A stretch of DNA of 64,000 bases from Antribacter gilvus. GTDB lineage: Bacteria; Actinomycetota; Actinomycetes; Actinomycetales; Cellulomonadaceae. Made by a program: the position numbers and the translations under genes. The notes beneath the pieces are model-generated. The model had not been told where the DNA came from. It did no database searches and saw nothing but the letters and a program-made list of their open reading frames with translations. The stretch lies in assembly GCF_003946865.1 (NCBI RefSeq), contig NZ_QXTH01000001.1:744001-808000 (forward strand). Direction: 5' to 3'. Shown here piece after piece: positions 1-8,451 of this stretch (its first letter is position 1; each line of letters opens with the position of its first letter).

Positions 1-13
1 AGAGGTCGCTCAT
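1..13 (-). CDS. Start of a truncated gene in the sulfate-assimilation operon
   Basis: Only four codons (ATG AGC GAC CTC, reading M-S-D-L) lie inside the window. The ATG is the complement of 11-13 and a GAGGAA ribosome-binding site is the complement of 17-22. It sits 43 bases after the cysH stop on the same strand. A sulfate adenylyltransferase subunit (cysD) is the usual gene here, but that is inference from context; the coding part seen is too short to identify. Confidence 0.35.
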
Positions 14-56
14 GAGTTCCTCGGGTCGGTGGTCAGCGATGGTGGAGTGAGAGGGG

Positions 57-965
57 TCAGATGTGCAGGCCGCACTCGACCTTGTCGGTCCCGGCCCAGC
101 GGCCGGACCGCGCGTCCGCGCCGTTGCGCGGCCGGGCGGTGCACGGCTCGCAGCCGATGGACGGGTAGCCGTCGGCCAGCAGGGGGTTCGCGAGGAGGCC
201 GTTCGCCGCGACGTACGCGGCGACCTCGTCGTCCGTCCAGGCCGCGAGGGGGTTGAGCTTGACCACCCCGTTCTTCGCGTCGTACGTGACGAGCGGGGCG
301 TTGGCCCGCGTCACGGACTCCCCACGCCGCAGCCCTGTGGCCCACGCGTCGTAGTCGCGCAGCGCGTTCCGCATCGGCTCGACCTTGCGCATGGCGCAGC
401 AGTAGCTCGGGTCCCGGGCGAACAGGTCCTTGCCGTAGGCGGCGTCCTGCTCCTCCACGGACAGGGAAGGCCGGACGTCGACCACCACGACGTCGAGAGT
501 GTGCTCGACGGCGTCCCGTGTCCCCGTCGTCTCGGCAAAGTGGTAGCCGGTGTCGCCGAACAGCACGTCGACCCACGGGAGCTGCTGGGACACCAGGTGC
601 GCCAGCACCGGGTCCTGCATGGACGACGCGACGGCGAGCCCCGGCCCGAACTCCTTGACCGCCCATGCGATCACCTCGAAGGCGTCCGCCTCGTGGGTGC
701 GCGCGCCCGGTGCGCCCTCGGGAAGGGCGCCCGGCTGGCCCGGCGCGTGGAGCAAGGCCTGGCCGCGCGCCGCGACGTCCCGCAGCTCGTCGGCCGTCCG
801 ACGGGCCCGCTGACCCCCGTCACGGACGGACCGGTGGGCCTCCCGGGCGGCGGCCCGCGCCGTCTCGCGTGCACGGGCCCGGGCGCGGAGCTGCTCGAGG
901 CGGCCGTCGCGAGGCAGCGCGTCGGCCGCGGCGACGGGAGAGACGGGTGTGTCGACCTCGGTCAT
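57..965 (-). CDS. cysH: Phosphoadenylyl/adenylyl-sulfate reductase CysH
   Basis: Cytosolic enzyme that reduces activated sulfate (APS or PAPS) to sulfite using thioredoxin. The 302-residue protein has the PP-loop-type SSMQDP segment, a Cys-Cys pair in SYCCAMRK, a second pair in GCEPC, and the C-terminal active-site motif ECGLH. The CC...CxxC set is the [4Fe-4S] ligation pattern of the APS-reductase branch, so APS is the more likely substrate. The ATG overlaps the stop of the upstream sulfite reductase gene by 4 bases (ATGA), which fixes the start and implies translational coupling. Odd point: about 70 residues at the N-terminus (roughly 20-90) are Arg/Ala-rich and not part of the usual family core. 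Confidence 0.93.
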   Translation of the reverse strand: MTEVDTPVSPVAAADALPRDGRLEQLRARARARETARAAAREAHRSVRDGGQRARRTADELRDVAARGQALLHAPGQPGALPEGAPGARTHEADAFEVIAWAVKEFGPGLAVASSMQDPVLAHLVSQQLPWVDVLFGDTGYHFAETTGTRDAVEHTLDVVVVDVRPSLSVEEQDAAYGKDLFARDPSYCCAMRKVEPMRNALRDYDAWATGLRRGESVTRANAPLVTYDAKNGVVKLNPLAAWTDDEVAAYVAANGLLANPLLADGYPSIGCEPCTARPRNGADARSGRWAGTDKVECGLHI

Positions 966-2698
966 CGCAATGCCTCCTCGTCGGCCCGGTGCGCCCACTG
1001 CGCGAACGTCTCTTCGCCGTCGCGGTCCTTGTCGAACCGCCGGACCACGCGCTCCACGTAGTCGCCGATGCCGTCCGCGGTCACCTTGAGGCCGCGGACC
1101 GTGCGGCCCAGACCTGCTTCGCCGCGGTCCTGCGACGCCAGCCCGCCGCCCAGGTGCACCTGGAACCCCGGGACCTGCTCGCCGTCGTCGTCCGTCACGA
1201 GCTGGCCCTTGAGGCCGATGTCGGCCGTCTGGATGCGCGCGCACGAGTTGGGGCAGCCGTTGACGTGCAGGCTGATCGGCTTGAGCCGCGAGATGTCGCC
1301 GAGGCGCTCCTCGAGCTGCGTGATCGCCGTCGCGGCCGTGGCCTTCGTCTCGACGATGGCGAGCTTGCAGTACTCGATCCCCGTGCACGCGATGGTGCGA
1401 CGGCGGAACTGGCTCGGGTTCGCCTGGAGGCCGAGCGCGTCGAGCTCCGCGACGATCGAGTCGACGCGTTCCGCCGCGACGTCGAGGACCAGGAGCTTCT
1501 GGTGCGGGGTGAGGCGGACCCGCTGCGAGCCGTGCGCCTCGGCGACGTCGGCCACCGCGGCCAGGATGTCGCCCGAGACGCGGCCCACCACCGGCGTGAC
1601 GCCGACGAAGAAGCGACCGTCCTTCTGCTCGTGCACGCCCACGTGGTCGCCGGGCTGGTCCGGGACAGGTGCCGCCGGGCCGTCCGGCAGGGCGCGGCCG
1701 AGGTACTCGGTCTCGAGGATGTGCCGGAACTTCTCCGGACCCCAGTCCGCCATGAGGTACTTGAGGCGGGCCTTGTTGCGCAGGCGGCGGTAGCCGTAGT
1801 CGCGGAAGATGCGGACCACGCCGTACCAGACCTCCGGGGCGTCCTCCGGCCGGACGAACGCGCCGAGGCGCTCCGCGAGGTGCGCCGCCGTGGAGAGGCC
1901 ACCGCCCACCCACAGGTCGTAGCCGATCCCGAGCTCCGGGTGCTCCACCGCGACGAGCGAGATGTCGTTGATCTCGTGGACCACGTCCTGGCTCGGGTGG
2001 CCGGTGATGGCGCTCTTGAACTTGCGGGGCAGGTTCGCGAGCTCCGGGTCGCCGATCCAGCGCTGCTGGATCTCCTCGATGATCGGCGTCGGGTCGATGA
2101 GCTCGTCCTTCGCGACACCGGCCACGGGGCTGCCCAGGATCACGCGGGGGACGTCGCCGCAGGCCTCCGTGGTGCTCAGGCCCACCGCCTCGAGCCGCCG
2201 CCAGATCTCCGGCACGTCCTCGACCTGCACCCAGTGGAGCTGGATGTTCTGCCGGTCGGTGATGTCTGCCGAGCCGCGGCCGAACTCGTGGCTGATCCCG
2301 GCGATCGTGCGGAGCTGCTCCGTGGAGAGGGCGCCGCCGTCGATGCGGACGCGGAGCATGAAGTAGCGGTCCTCGAGCTCGTGCGGCTCCAGTGTGGCCG
2401 TGCGGCCGCCGTCGATCCCCGGCTTGCGCTGGGTGTACAGGCCCCACCAGCGGAACCGCCCGTGGAGGTCGTCGCCCGGGATGGAGTCGAAGCCGTCGCG
2501 CGAGTACGTCTGCTCGATGCGCTCGCGCACCAGCAGAGGGTCGCTCTCCTGCTTGAACTCCTCGTTGTGGTTCAGCGGGGTCGTGCCGTCGACCTTCCAC
2601 TGACCGTTCGGCTTCGCGGCGCGCGGCGGGCGCACGGCGGCGCGCTCGGCGGGCGCGGCGTGGGAGACGGCGGGGGGAGCGGCGGGGACCTGCGTCAT
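962..2698 (-). CDS. sir: Ferredoxin-type sulfite (or nitrite) reductase
   Basis: Reduces sulfite to sulfide with six electrons from ferredoxin, using siroheme coupled to a [4Fe-4S] cluster. The 578-residue protein has two nitrite/sulfite-reductase half-repeats. The four cluster ligands are visible as C438 and C444 (CTGIEYC) and C482 and C486 (NGCPNSC). Nitrite reductases share the fold, but the 4-base overlap with cysH and the poly-Cys leader ORF upstream favour sulfite. The ATG is the complement of 2696-2698. The first 40 residues are Pro/Ala-rich and probably disordered. No strong ribosome-binding site is seen within the 163-base leader after the small ORF. Confidence 0.93.
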   Translation of the reverse strand: MTQVPAAPPAVSHAAPAERAAVRPPRAAKPNGQWKVDGTTPLNHNEEFKQESDPLLVRERIEQTYSRDGFDSIPGDDLHGRFRWWGLYTQRKPGIDGGRTATLEPHELEDRYFMLRVRIDGGALSTEQLRTIAGISHEFGRGSADITDRQNIQLHWVQVEDVPEIWRRLEAVGLSTTEACGDVPRVILGSPVAGVAKDELIDPTPIIEEIQQRWIGDPELANLPRKFKSAITGHPSQDVVHEINDISLVAVEHPELGIGYDLWVGGGLSTAAHLAERLGAFVRPEDAPEVWYGVVRIFRDYGYRRLRNKARLKYLMADWGPEKFRHILETEYLGRALPDGPAAPVPDQPGDHVGVHEQKDGRFFVGVTPVVGRVSGDILAAVADVAEAHGSQRVRLTPHQKLLVLDVAAERVDSIVAELDALGLQANPSQFRRRTIACTGIEYCKLAIVETKATAATAITQLEERLGDISRLKPISLHVNGCPNSCARIQTADIGLKGQLVTDDDGEQVPGFQVHLGGGLASQDRGEAGLGRTVRGLKVTADGIGDYVERVVRRFDKDRDGEETFAQWAHRADEEALR

Positions 2699-2770
2699 GG
2701 GTGTCTCGTCCTCGGTCGGGGCGGGACGCGCGGCGCTGGTTTTCAGCCCGCCCCGGGTGGGCGCGAGGGG

Positions 2771-2835
2771 CTGAGGACCGACGGCGCGCGCCGCTTCTCA
2801 GGGGGGATGCCGGCCCGCACCGCCCGGTGGGCCGG
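2771..2835 (-). promoter_or_regulatory. Hairpins in the leader between the poly-Cys ORF and sir
   Basis: Two inverted repeats lie between the stop of the small Cys-rich ORF and the sir start. One pairs CTGAG at 2771-2775 with CTCAG at 2797-2801 around a GC-rich core. The other pairs CCGGCCC at 2810-2816 with GGGCCGG at 2829-2835, extended by CAC/GTG. Such structures could couple translation of the leader ORF to sir expression; that role is inferred. Confidence 0.4.
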
Positions 2836-2861
2836 TGCCGGTCGACGGCTGAGGGGGCGCG

Positions 2862-2954
2862 TCAGCTGCGACAGCAGAGACAGCTGCAGCGAGCGCGACA
2901 CATTCGCTGCCCACGGCCGACGGCCGTGGGTGTGGTGTGCGCTGCCGTGGTCAT
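2862..2954 (-). CDS. Poly-cysteine leader peptide (putative cysteine attenuator)
   Basis: A 30-codon ORF starting at ATG (complement of 2952-2954) and ending MCRARCSCLCCRS, with 5 Cys among its last 12 residues. It lies 163 bases upstream of sir on the same strand. A TACCGT -10 element ends 7 bases before the ATG, so the message is probably leaderless. A perfect 9-bp stem with 3-base loop (2910-2930) falls inside the ORF. Poly-Cys leaderless small ORFs that attenuate sulfur-assimilation operons in response to cysteine are known from mycobacteria; the function here is inferred from that precedent. A shorter start at 2903 would give a 13-residue peptide. Confidence 0.7.
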   Translation of the reverse strand: MTTAAHTTPTAVGRGQRMCRARCSCLCCRS

Positions 2955-2961
2955 GCCGATG

Positions 2962-2967
2962 ACGGTA
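2962..2967 (-). promoter_or_regulatory. -10 element of the sulfate-assimilation operon
   Basis: TACCGT on the minus strand matches the actinobacterial TANNNT -10 pattern and stands 7 bases before the ATG of the poly-Cys ORF, the spacing expected when transcription starts at the A of the start codon. No convincing -35 is visible. Confidence 0.55.
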
Positions 2968-3114
2968 ACCCGGGGAGTTCCTGGGCGGAACCACCCGTCC
3001 ACATAGTGGAAGTCGATGGGACGCATTGAGGTGGTCGATGGGACGGCCTGGTCGGCGGGCCGAGCCTCCGGCTGGTGGACGTGGGTGTCTGTGGCTGCCG
3101 ATAGGCTGCCCGCC

Positions 3115-3468
3115 ATGGAGTTCCTCTACGACGTGTTCGTGTTCGTCCACTTCGCGAGCTGGGCGCTCGTGCTCGGCGGGACGATCGCCTCCATGCGGTC
3201 CAAGGCCCTGTACAAGGCCGTGTCGCACGGGGCGTGGGGCGCGGTCGGCGCGGGCGTGATCATGACCGGGATCGCCGAGATGTCCGACCTCTGGGCTGAC
3301 GGTGGGCCGTCGATGGCCAAGATCGGCGTCAAGCTCGCCGTCGCCGTCGTGGTCGCCGTCCTCGCGACGCTCGCGGTGCGCAAGGGCGAGGACGTCTCGC
3401 CGGGCCTCAAGAGCGCGGTGCTCGGCCTGACGGTCGTCAACATGGTCGTCGCGGTCTTCTGGCACTGA
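3115..3468 (+). CDS. Small four-helix membrane protein of unknown function
   Basis: A 117-residue protein with about four hydrophobic helices, around residues 5-22, 35-50, 65-85 and 95-115. I do not recognise a named family. The start at 3115 is chosen because a TAGGCT -10 element (3102-3107) lies exactly 7 bases upstream, a leaderless arrangement; an upstream in-frame ATG at 3016 would add 33 non-hydrophobic residues and is unlikely. It is followed after 44 bases by the DUF456 gene on the same strand, so the two may be co-transcribed. No catalytic motif is visible. Confidence 0.75.
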   Translation: MEFLYDVFVFVHFASWALVLGGTIASMRSKALYKAVSHGAWGAVGAGVIMTGIAEMSDLWADGGPSMAKIGVKLAVAVVVAVLATLAVRKGEDVSPGLKSAVLGLTVVNMVVAVFWH

Positions 3469-3512
3469 GCATGAGCTCGTCGGGCATCACCGAGAACAAG
3501 GAGAACTGAACA

Positions 3513-3998
3513 GTGGAGTGGTGGGGCGAGTTGCTCGTCGGCCTGGCGATCCTGATCGGTCTGGTCGGCATCGTCGTCCAGATCCTGCCGGGCAACATCC
3601 TTGTCGTCGGCGCGATCCTCGCGTGGGCCTGGATCACCGGCGGTACCGGCGCCTGGGTGGTGTTCGCGATCGCCGTCGCCGCGATCGCCGCCGCCGAGGT
3701 GGGCCAGTGGCTGGTCGCCGGCAAGCACATGAAGCGTGCCGAGGTGCCCTGGACCACTCTCGCCGTCGCCGGCATCGCCGGCATCATCGGGTTCTTCCTG
3801 ATCCCGGTGGTCGGCCTCTTCATCTTCTTCGTGGGCGCGATCTTCCTCCTCGAGCTCGCTCGCCGGAAGGACCGCGGCGCGGCCTGGTCGGCCACGAAGG
3901 TGGCCGTGCAGGCCACCCTGATCACCATCGGCGTGCAGCTCGTGGGTGGTCTCTTCGCGGCAGGCACCTGGGTGATCGGCGCGCTGGTCGTCGGCTGA
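3513..3998 (+). CDS. DUF456-type integral membrane protein
   Basis: A 161-residue, almost entirely hydrophobic protein with two similar halves rich in Gly-Ile-Val helices, resembling the DUF456 family of small bacterial membrane proteins of unknown function. The GTG start at 3513 is supported by AAGGAG at 3498-3503, nine bases upstream, one of the few clear ribosome-binding sites among the short genes here. It ends in a conserved-looking helical tail (GTWVIGALVVG). It probably forms a bicistron with the preceding small membrane protein. Confidence 0.75.
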   Translation: MEWWGELLVGLAILIGLVGIVVQILPGNILVVGAILAWAWITGGTGAWVVFAIAVAAIAAAEVGQWLVAGKHMKRAEVPWTTLAVAGIAGIIGFFLIPVVGLFIFFVGAIFLLELARRKDRGAAWSATKVAVQATLITIGVQLVGGLFAAGTWVIGALVVG

Positions 3999-4087
3999 CG
4001 CCGGGGCCCGCACCCCGGTCTGCACTCCGGCGGGGGCGGGCCCTCGTCCCGGCCGCGGGGAGCGGGTCGGCACCCTAGTCTTCGTGC

Positions 4088-5353
4088 ATGAGCGGAACCA
4101 CGCCCGTGCTCGCCGAGGAGTCGCCGTCGGGCCCGGTCCCCATCACGGGCACTCTCCGCCGCCTGCTGTGGTGGCTGCTGCCGGCCAACGCGTCCGTCTT
4201 CCTGCTGTGGGGCGCCATCCCCGGGACGCTGCTCGCGTGGCAGGTGCAGGACCTGGACGCGGCGAACAAGGAGCACAACCTCGCGATCGTGGCGACGGTC
4301 GGGGCCATCGCGGCCCTCCTCGCGCAGCCCATCGCCGGGACCGTCTCCGACCGCACACGGTCACGGCTGGGGCGTCGTGCGCCCTGGATGATCGCGGGCG
4401 CCGTCGTGGGTGGTCTGGCCCTCGGGGCCATGGCGCTCGCGCCGACGGTGATCGTGCTCGCGGCGGCATGGACCGTGGCGCAGATCGCCTTCAACTTCGT
4501 GCAGGGCCCGCTGTCGGCCGTGCTTCCGGACCGGGTGCCGCGCTCCGTCCGCGGCTCGTTCTCCGGCGTGATCGGCGCCGGGACGATGCTGGGCATGACC
4601 CTCGGCGCCGTCGTCGGCAACGCGATGCAGCGCTCCGTGCCGGTGGCCTACCTGCTGCTCGCCGCGGTCGTGATCGCCGTGATGGTGGTGTTCGTCGTCG
4701 CCAACCCGGACCGGCCGAGCACGGGCGACCGGTCCGAGCCCTTCCGGCTGGGGACCTTTCTCCGCACGTTCTGGGTGAGCCCCACCCGCCACCCCGACTT
4801 CTTCTTCGCGTTCAGCGGCCGGTTCCTGCTGAACATCGGCTACAACGCGGTGACGCAGTACCAGGTGTACCTGCTGCAGGACTACATCGGCCTCTCCCGC
4901 GACGCCGCGGCCGGGCTCGCGATCGTGCTCAGCGGGATCGCGGCGGCCGTGATCACCGTGACCACGCTGCTGCTGGGCCGGCTCTCCGACCGGGTGGGCC
5001 GCCGCAAGATCTTCGTCTTCGGCTCGTCGGTGACGATCGCGATCGCGCTCGCGATCCCGTGGCTGTCGCCCACCGTGCCCGCCATGTTCGGCTACGCGGT
5101 GGTGATGGGGATCGGGTTCGGTGCGTTCCAGGCCGTGGACACGGCCCTGATCAGCGAGGTGCTGCCCTCCGCGCAGGACTACGGCAAGGACCTCGGCGTG
5201 GTCAACATCGCGGCGACGCTCCCGCAGGCGGTCGCCCCCGCGCTCGCAGGCGCGATCGTGGTGGGGCTGGGCTACGCGGCCCTGTTCCCGTTCGCGATCG
5301 GGGTGATCCTCCTGGCCTCGGTGGCGGTGTTCGGCATCAAGTCGGTCCGCTGA
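4088..5353 (+). CDS. MFS transporter, sugar/GPH-like
   Basis: Major facilitator with about 12 membrane helices (421 residues). The loop between helices 2 and 3 reads SDRTRSRLGRRAPW, the motif typical of the SLC45/GPH-like sugar-cation carriers, and a second copy, SDRVGRRK, follows helix 8. A sugar substrate is therefore likely but unproven. The ATG is preceded by TAGTCT (4076-4081) at 6 bases, so the message is probably leaderless. The 3' end overlaps the convergent HEPN gene by 17 bases. Confidence 0.85.
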   Translation: MSGTTPVLAEESPSGPVPITGTLRRLLWWLLPANASVFLLWGAIPGTLLAWQVQDLDAANKEHNLAIVATVGAIAALLAQPIAGTVSDRTRSRLGRRAPWMIAGAVVGGLALGAMALAPTVIVLAAAWTVAQIAFNFVQGPLSAVLPDRVPRSVRGSFSGVIGAGTMLGMTLGAVVGNAMQRSVPVAYLLLAAVVIAVMVVFVVANPDRPSTGDRSEPFRLGTFLRTFWVSPTRHPDFFFAFSGRFLLNIGYNAVTQYQVYLLQDYIGLSRDAAAGLAIVLSGIAAAVITVTTLLLGRLSDRVGRRKIFVFGSSVTIAIALAIPWLSPTVPAMFGYAVVMGIGFGAFQAVDTALISEVLPSAQDYGKDLGVVNIAATLPQAVAPALAGAIVVGLGYAALFPFAIGVILLASVAVFGIKSVR

Positions 5354-6005
5354 GGCCCTGCGGTCCGACGGCGGCGCGCGGGTCTGTGAGGAGCTGATCC
5401 ACCGGGCAGCGCAGACGGCGCCATGTCGCCAGGTCAGCGTCCAGCCAGCGCATGAGCTGGTCGACATCCCGGTGGAGCTGTGCGAGGTCGCGGTTGAAGA
5501 TCGGTTCGTGGTGAGCGATCCGGTTCCTGAGGTCGTTCAGCCGCTGGAGGAGCTTGCTCACCTGGCGCAGGGTTGCATTCAGGTGAGGGAAGGCGCGGTG
5601 GAGGCCGACGCGCCACAGCGTGCGGTCGTACTTTGCGGAGACGAGGTAGCGCCAGAACCCGAATGTCAGCTCTGCGATCACGCGCCCCTCGGTCTCGGTT
5701 CGGCCGTTCCGCGTCGCGCGGTCGCGTGCGCTCGCAACGTCCGCCTGCGCCCGGAGGTCCAGGAGCGGGGCGAGGCTCACATACCAGGGATCGGAGAAGC
5801 GGCGGTCCTGTGCGATCCGGCTGAGCTGTTCGTGCAGGGCATTCCGCAGAACCACCTCCGCGTAGCCGAGGCATGCGTGAAGGGCGCCCCCGACCTCACC
5901 GTTCCACTCGTAGAGCGCGAGCCCGTCATCGTCGGACCCGGCTCGGCGGACGTACGGGCCGAGCCGGTCGCGGGAGAGGACGGCGATAACTTCCTCGGTC
6001 TTCAT
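5337..6005 (-). CDS. Abi-like HEPN-domain protein (possible phage-defence RNase)
   Basis: A 222-residue, mostly helical protein resembling the Abi_2 (AbiD/AbiF) family. The diagnostic segment LRNRIAHHEPIF contains the HEPN ribonuclease motif R-X4-H. Known members abort phage infection, usually by RNA cleavage or as toxins of toxin-antitoxin pairs; no partner antitoxin gene is adjacent, so it appears solitary. The ATG is the complement of 6003-6005, with GGAGG about 11 bases upstream. Its last codons overlap the convergent MFS gene by 17 bases. Function in defence is inferred from the family only. Confidence 0.75.
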   Translation of the reverse strand: MKTEEVIAVLSRDRLGPYVRRAGSDDDGLALYEWNGEVGGALHACLGYAEVVLRNALHEQLSRIAQDRRFSDPWYVSLAPLLDLRAQADVASARDRATRNGRTETEGRVIAELTFGFWRYLVSAKYDRTLWRVGLHRAFPHLNATLRQVSKLLQRLNDLRNRIAHHEPIFNRDLAQLHRDVDQLMRWLDADLATWRRLRCPVDQLLTDPRAAVGPQGLSGPT

Positions 6006-6295
6006 GCTGCGGTTGACCTCCAGAGGATCGTGGGATTGAATTGCTCACGAAGACCCCGGTCGCCTCTGACGCTCACGCGTTATGCCGCCGGGGTTCTGCC
6101 TTTCCCGGCGACTGTGATGAGCGGCCGGGGCACCTGCCGTCTCTATATGTCTATCCAAGACTAGGGCGAAGGATCCGGTCCCGCGCGGGTTCCACTCGCG
6201 GCGCTGTGGATAACCCCCTGGACCTGTCGGGACCACCGCGGGAGACATCACCAGCGCCCCTTCGGCGCGCTCCTGATGGCCGGTACTGTCGCCCC
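6006..6295. other. Intergenic region between divergent HEPN and S9 peptidase genes
   Basis: No convincing ORF. It contains a locally AT-rich stretch near 6143-6167 that may hold promoters. TACTGT at 6284-6289 serves as the -10 of the peptidase gene, 6 bases before its ATG. A single sequence matching a DnaA box occurs at 6205-6213. Nothing else recognised. Confidence 0.5.
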
Positions 6296-8353
6296 ATGCA
6301 AGCAGTCGACCTGCCCCTCATCAACACCGTCTCCACGCCTGCGGTGCACCCCTCCGGCGACTTCGCCGTCGTGGCCGTGACCCGGCCAGACCTCGACGCC
6401 GACGCCTACGTGGGCCAGCTCTGGACGGTTCCCCTCGTCGGCGAGGAGCCCCCACGCCGCCTCACCCGCGGGTTCCGTGACTCGGCGCCGCAGATCTCGC
6501 CCGACGGCTCGGTCGTGGCGTTCCTGCGTGCCGAGCCCAAGAAGGCTCCGCAGCTCTTCGTGATGCCTGTGCTGGGCGGCGAGCCGGTGCAGGTCACCGA
6601 CCGCAAGCTCGGCGCGGGGGAGTTCCGCTGGTCGCCCGACGGGACCCGCCTCGCCTTCACGAGCCGCGAGCCCGAGCAGGGGCGGTACGGCTCGGTCGAG
6701 GGCCTGGACCCCGCCGCGGAGTCGCCGCGCCGCGTGACCACGTGGCAGTACACCCGCAACGGGCTGGGCTACCACCTGGACCGCCCGCAGCAGGTCTTCC
6801 TCGTGGACGCGCCCGACGTCTGGGCCGAGCCCGTCGTCCAGCCTGCGCCCACCGCCGACGGCAAGCCCGAGCCACGCCCGCTCGTGGCGGAGCCCCGCCA
6901 GATCACGGAGGCGCTGACGGACCACTCGTCGCCCGTCTTCTCGCCCGACGGCGGGACGCTCGCCGTCGTCGCCGCCGTGCACCCCACGAGCGACGAGGAC
7001 CTGCGGTCCACCGTCCTGCTCCTCGACGTCGCGGTCACGGACGAGCCGGTCGACGGCCCGGCCAAGGCCGTCGACGCTCTCGGCGGGGAGCCCCTCGACC
7101 TCAGCGTCGGCTCGACCGCGTTCGGCGACGACGGCACGCTCTACCTCCTGGCGGGCGAGGTGGGCCCCGACGGCAAGGACTTCGTGGCGCGCAACCCCGG
7201 CCTCTTCCGGGTCGAGGCGCCGGGCAGCCCCGAGGCCGCCGCCCGCCGGCTGACGGACGCGGAGACGCTCTCCGTGGACGGACCGATCGTCCCCGTGACC
7301 GACGGCGTCCTCGTCACGGTCCTCGACCGAGGTGCCCAGCACCTGGTCTTCGTCTCCCCCGAGGGTGACGTCCGGCAGATCACGAACGGTCCGGTGGCGG
7401 TCGCGGGCATGAGCGCCGGCCGCTGGGGCGAGGTCGACGTCGTCGCGTTCTCGTACGCCGACCCGGAGACGTACGGCGACGTCGCGTCCTTCACGTTCGG
7501 CGGGACCAGCGAGGACGGCGAGGCGGTGCTGGCAGGCGAGTTCCGGCGTCGGACCGACTTCTCCGCCGCGCTCCGCGAGGCGGGCGTGGTGCTCCCCACC
7601 GAGCTGACGGTGACGGGCCGCGACGGCTACCCGGTGCACGGCTGGGTCGCCGTGCCCGAGGGCGAGGGTCCGCACCCCACCCTGCTGATGATCCACGGCG
7701 GGCCGTTCGCTTCGTACGGCGTGGCGCTCTTCGACGAGACGCAGGTGCTCGTCGACGCCGGGTACGCGGTCGTGTACTGCAACCCGCGCGGGTCGGCCGG
7801 GTACGGCGAGGCGCACGGCCGGGCGATCCGGCAGGCGATGGGCACCGTGGACCTGCACGACGTGCTCGACTTCCTCGACGGCGCCGTCGCCTCCGAACCG
7901 CGCCTGGACGGGACGCGGACCGGCGTGCTCGGCGGGTCGTACGGCGGGTACCTCACCGCGTGGACCATCGCGCACGACCACCGGTTCGCCGGCGCGATCG
8001 TCGAGCGCGGGTTCCTCGACCCCGAGGTGTTCTTCGGGACGAGCGACATCGGCTGGTTCTTCGGCCAGGAGTACGTGGGGACCACGCCCGAGGCCGTGGC
8101 GGCACAGTCGCCGCAGGCCGTGGCGGACCAGGTCCGCACGCCCACGCTCGTGCTCCACTCCGAGCAGGACCTGCGTTGCCCCCTGTCTCAGGCCGAGCGG
8201 TACTACGCCACGCTCAAGCGGCACGGCGTCCAGACCGAGCTCGTCATCTTCCCGGGCGAGAACCACGAGCTGTCCCGTTCGGGCCGCCCGCGGCACCGGG
8301 TCGAGCGGTTCGAGGTCATCCTCGACTGGTGGAAGCGGTACCTGCCGGTGTAG
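6296..8353 (+). CDS. S9 family prolyl-oligopeptidase/acylaminoacyl-peptidase
   Basis: Cytosolic serine peptidase of 685 residues: an N-terminal beta-propeller (about 1-420) with WD40-like repeats such as PQISPDGSVVAF, then an alpha/beta-hydrolase domain. The catalytic triad is visible: S548 in GGSYGG, D625 in SEQDLRCP and H657 in GENHELS. It should cleave short peptides after proline or release N-acylated residues; specificity cannot be read from sequence. The start at 6296 is chosen over an in-frame ATG at 6041 because TACTGT sits 6 bases upstream and the protein begins directly with the propeller. No signal peptide. A long hairpin follows. Confidence 0.9.
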   Translation: MQAVDLPLINTVSTPAVHPSGDFAVVAVTRPDLDADAYVGQLWTVPLVGEEPPRRLTRGFRDSAPQISPDGSVVAFLRAEPKKAPQLFVMPVLGGEPVQVTDRKLGAGEFRWSPDGTRLAFTSREPEQGRYGSVEGLDPAAESPRRVTTWQYTRNGLGYHLDRPQQVFLVDAPDVWAEPVVQPAPTADGKPEPRPLVAEPRQITEALTDHSSPVFSPDGGTLAVVAAVHPTSDEDLRSTVLLLDVAVTDEPVDGPAKAVDALGGEPLDLSVGSTAFGDDGTLYLLAGEVGPDGKDFVARNPGLFRVEAPGSPEAAARRLTDAETLSVDGPIVPVTDGVLVTVLDRGAQHLVFVSPEGDVRQITNGPVAVAGMSAGRWGEVDVVAFSYADPETYGDVASFTFGGTSEDGEAVLAGEFRRRTDFSAALREAGVVLPTELTVTGRDGYPVHGWVAVPEGEGPHPTLLMIHGGPFASYGVALFDETQVLVDAGYAVVYCNPRGSAGYGEAHGRAIRQAMGTVDLHDVLDFLDGAVASEPRLDGTRTGVLGGSYGGYLTAWTIAHDHRFAGAIVERGFLDPEVFFGTSDIGWFFGQEYVGTTPEAVAAQSPQAVADQVRTPTLVLHSEQDLRCPLSQAERYYATLKRHGVQTELVIFPGENHELSRSGRPRHRVERFEVILDWWKRYLPV

Positions 8354-8359
8354 CCGCCT

Positions 8360-8435
8360 GGTGTGCGCGCCAGACTGCTTCCAGGTCCGCCTCAGGATCG
8401 TGAGGCGGACCTGGAAGCAGCCTCGCGCGCACGCC
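8360..8435. terminator. Very long hairpin, bidirectional terminator
   Basis: A perfect 20-bp stem (8375-8394 with 8401-8420) and 6-base loop GGATCG, extended by an 11-bp outer stem (8360-8370 with 8425-8435, one mismatch) across a small internal loop. There is no T-tract. It lies between the 3' end of the peptidase gene and the 3' end of a convergent LuxR relic, so it probably served both. Confidence 0.7.
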
Positions 8436-8451
8436 AGCGAGCCCGGTGCGG

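Noticed and set aside
6205-6213. Single perfect DnaA box (TGTGGATAA)
   Set aside because: Only one copy, no cluster, no AT-rich unwinding region and no dnaA/dnaN nearby, so it is not an origin.
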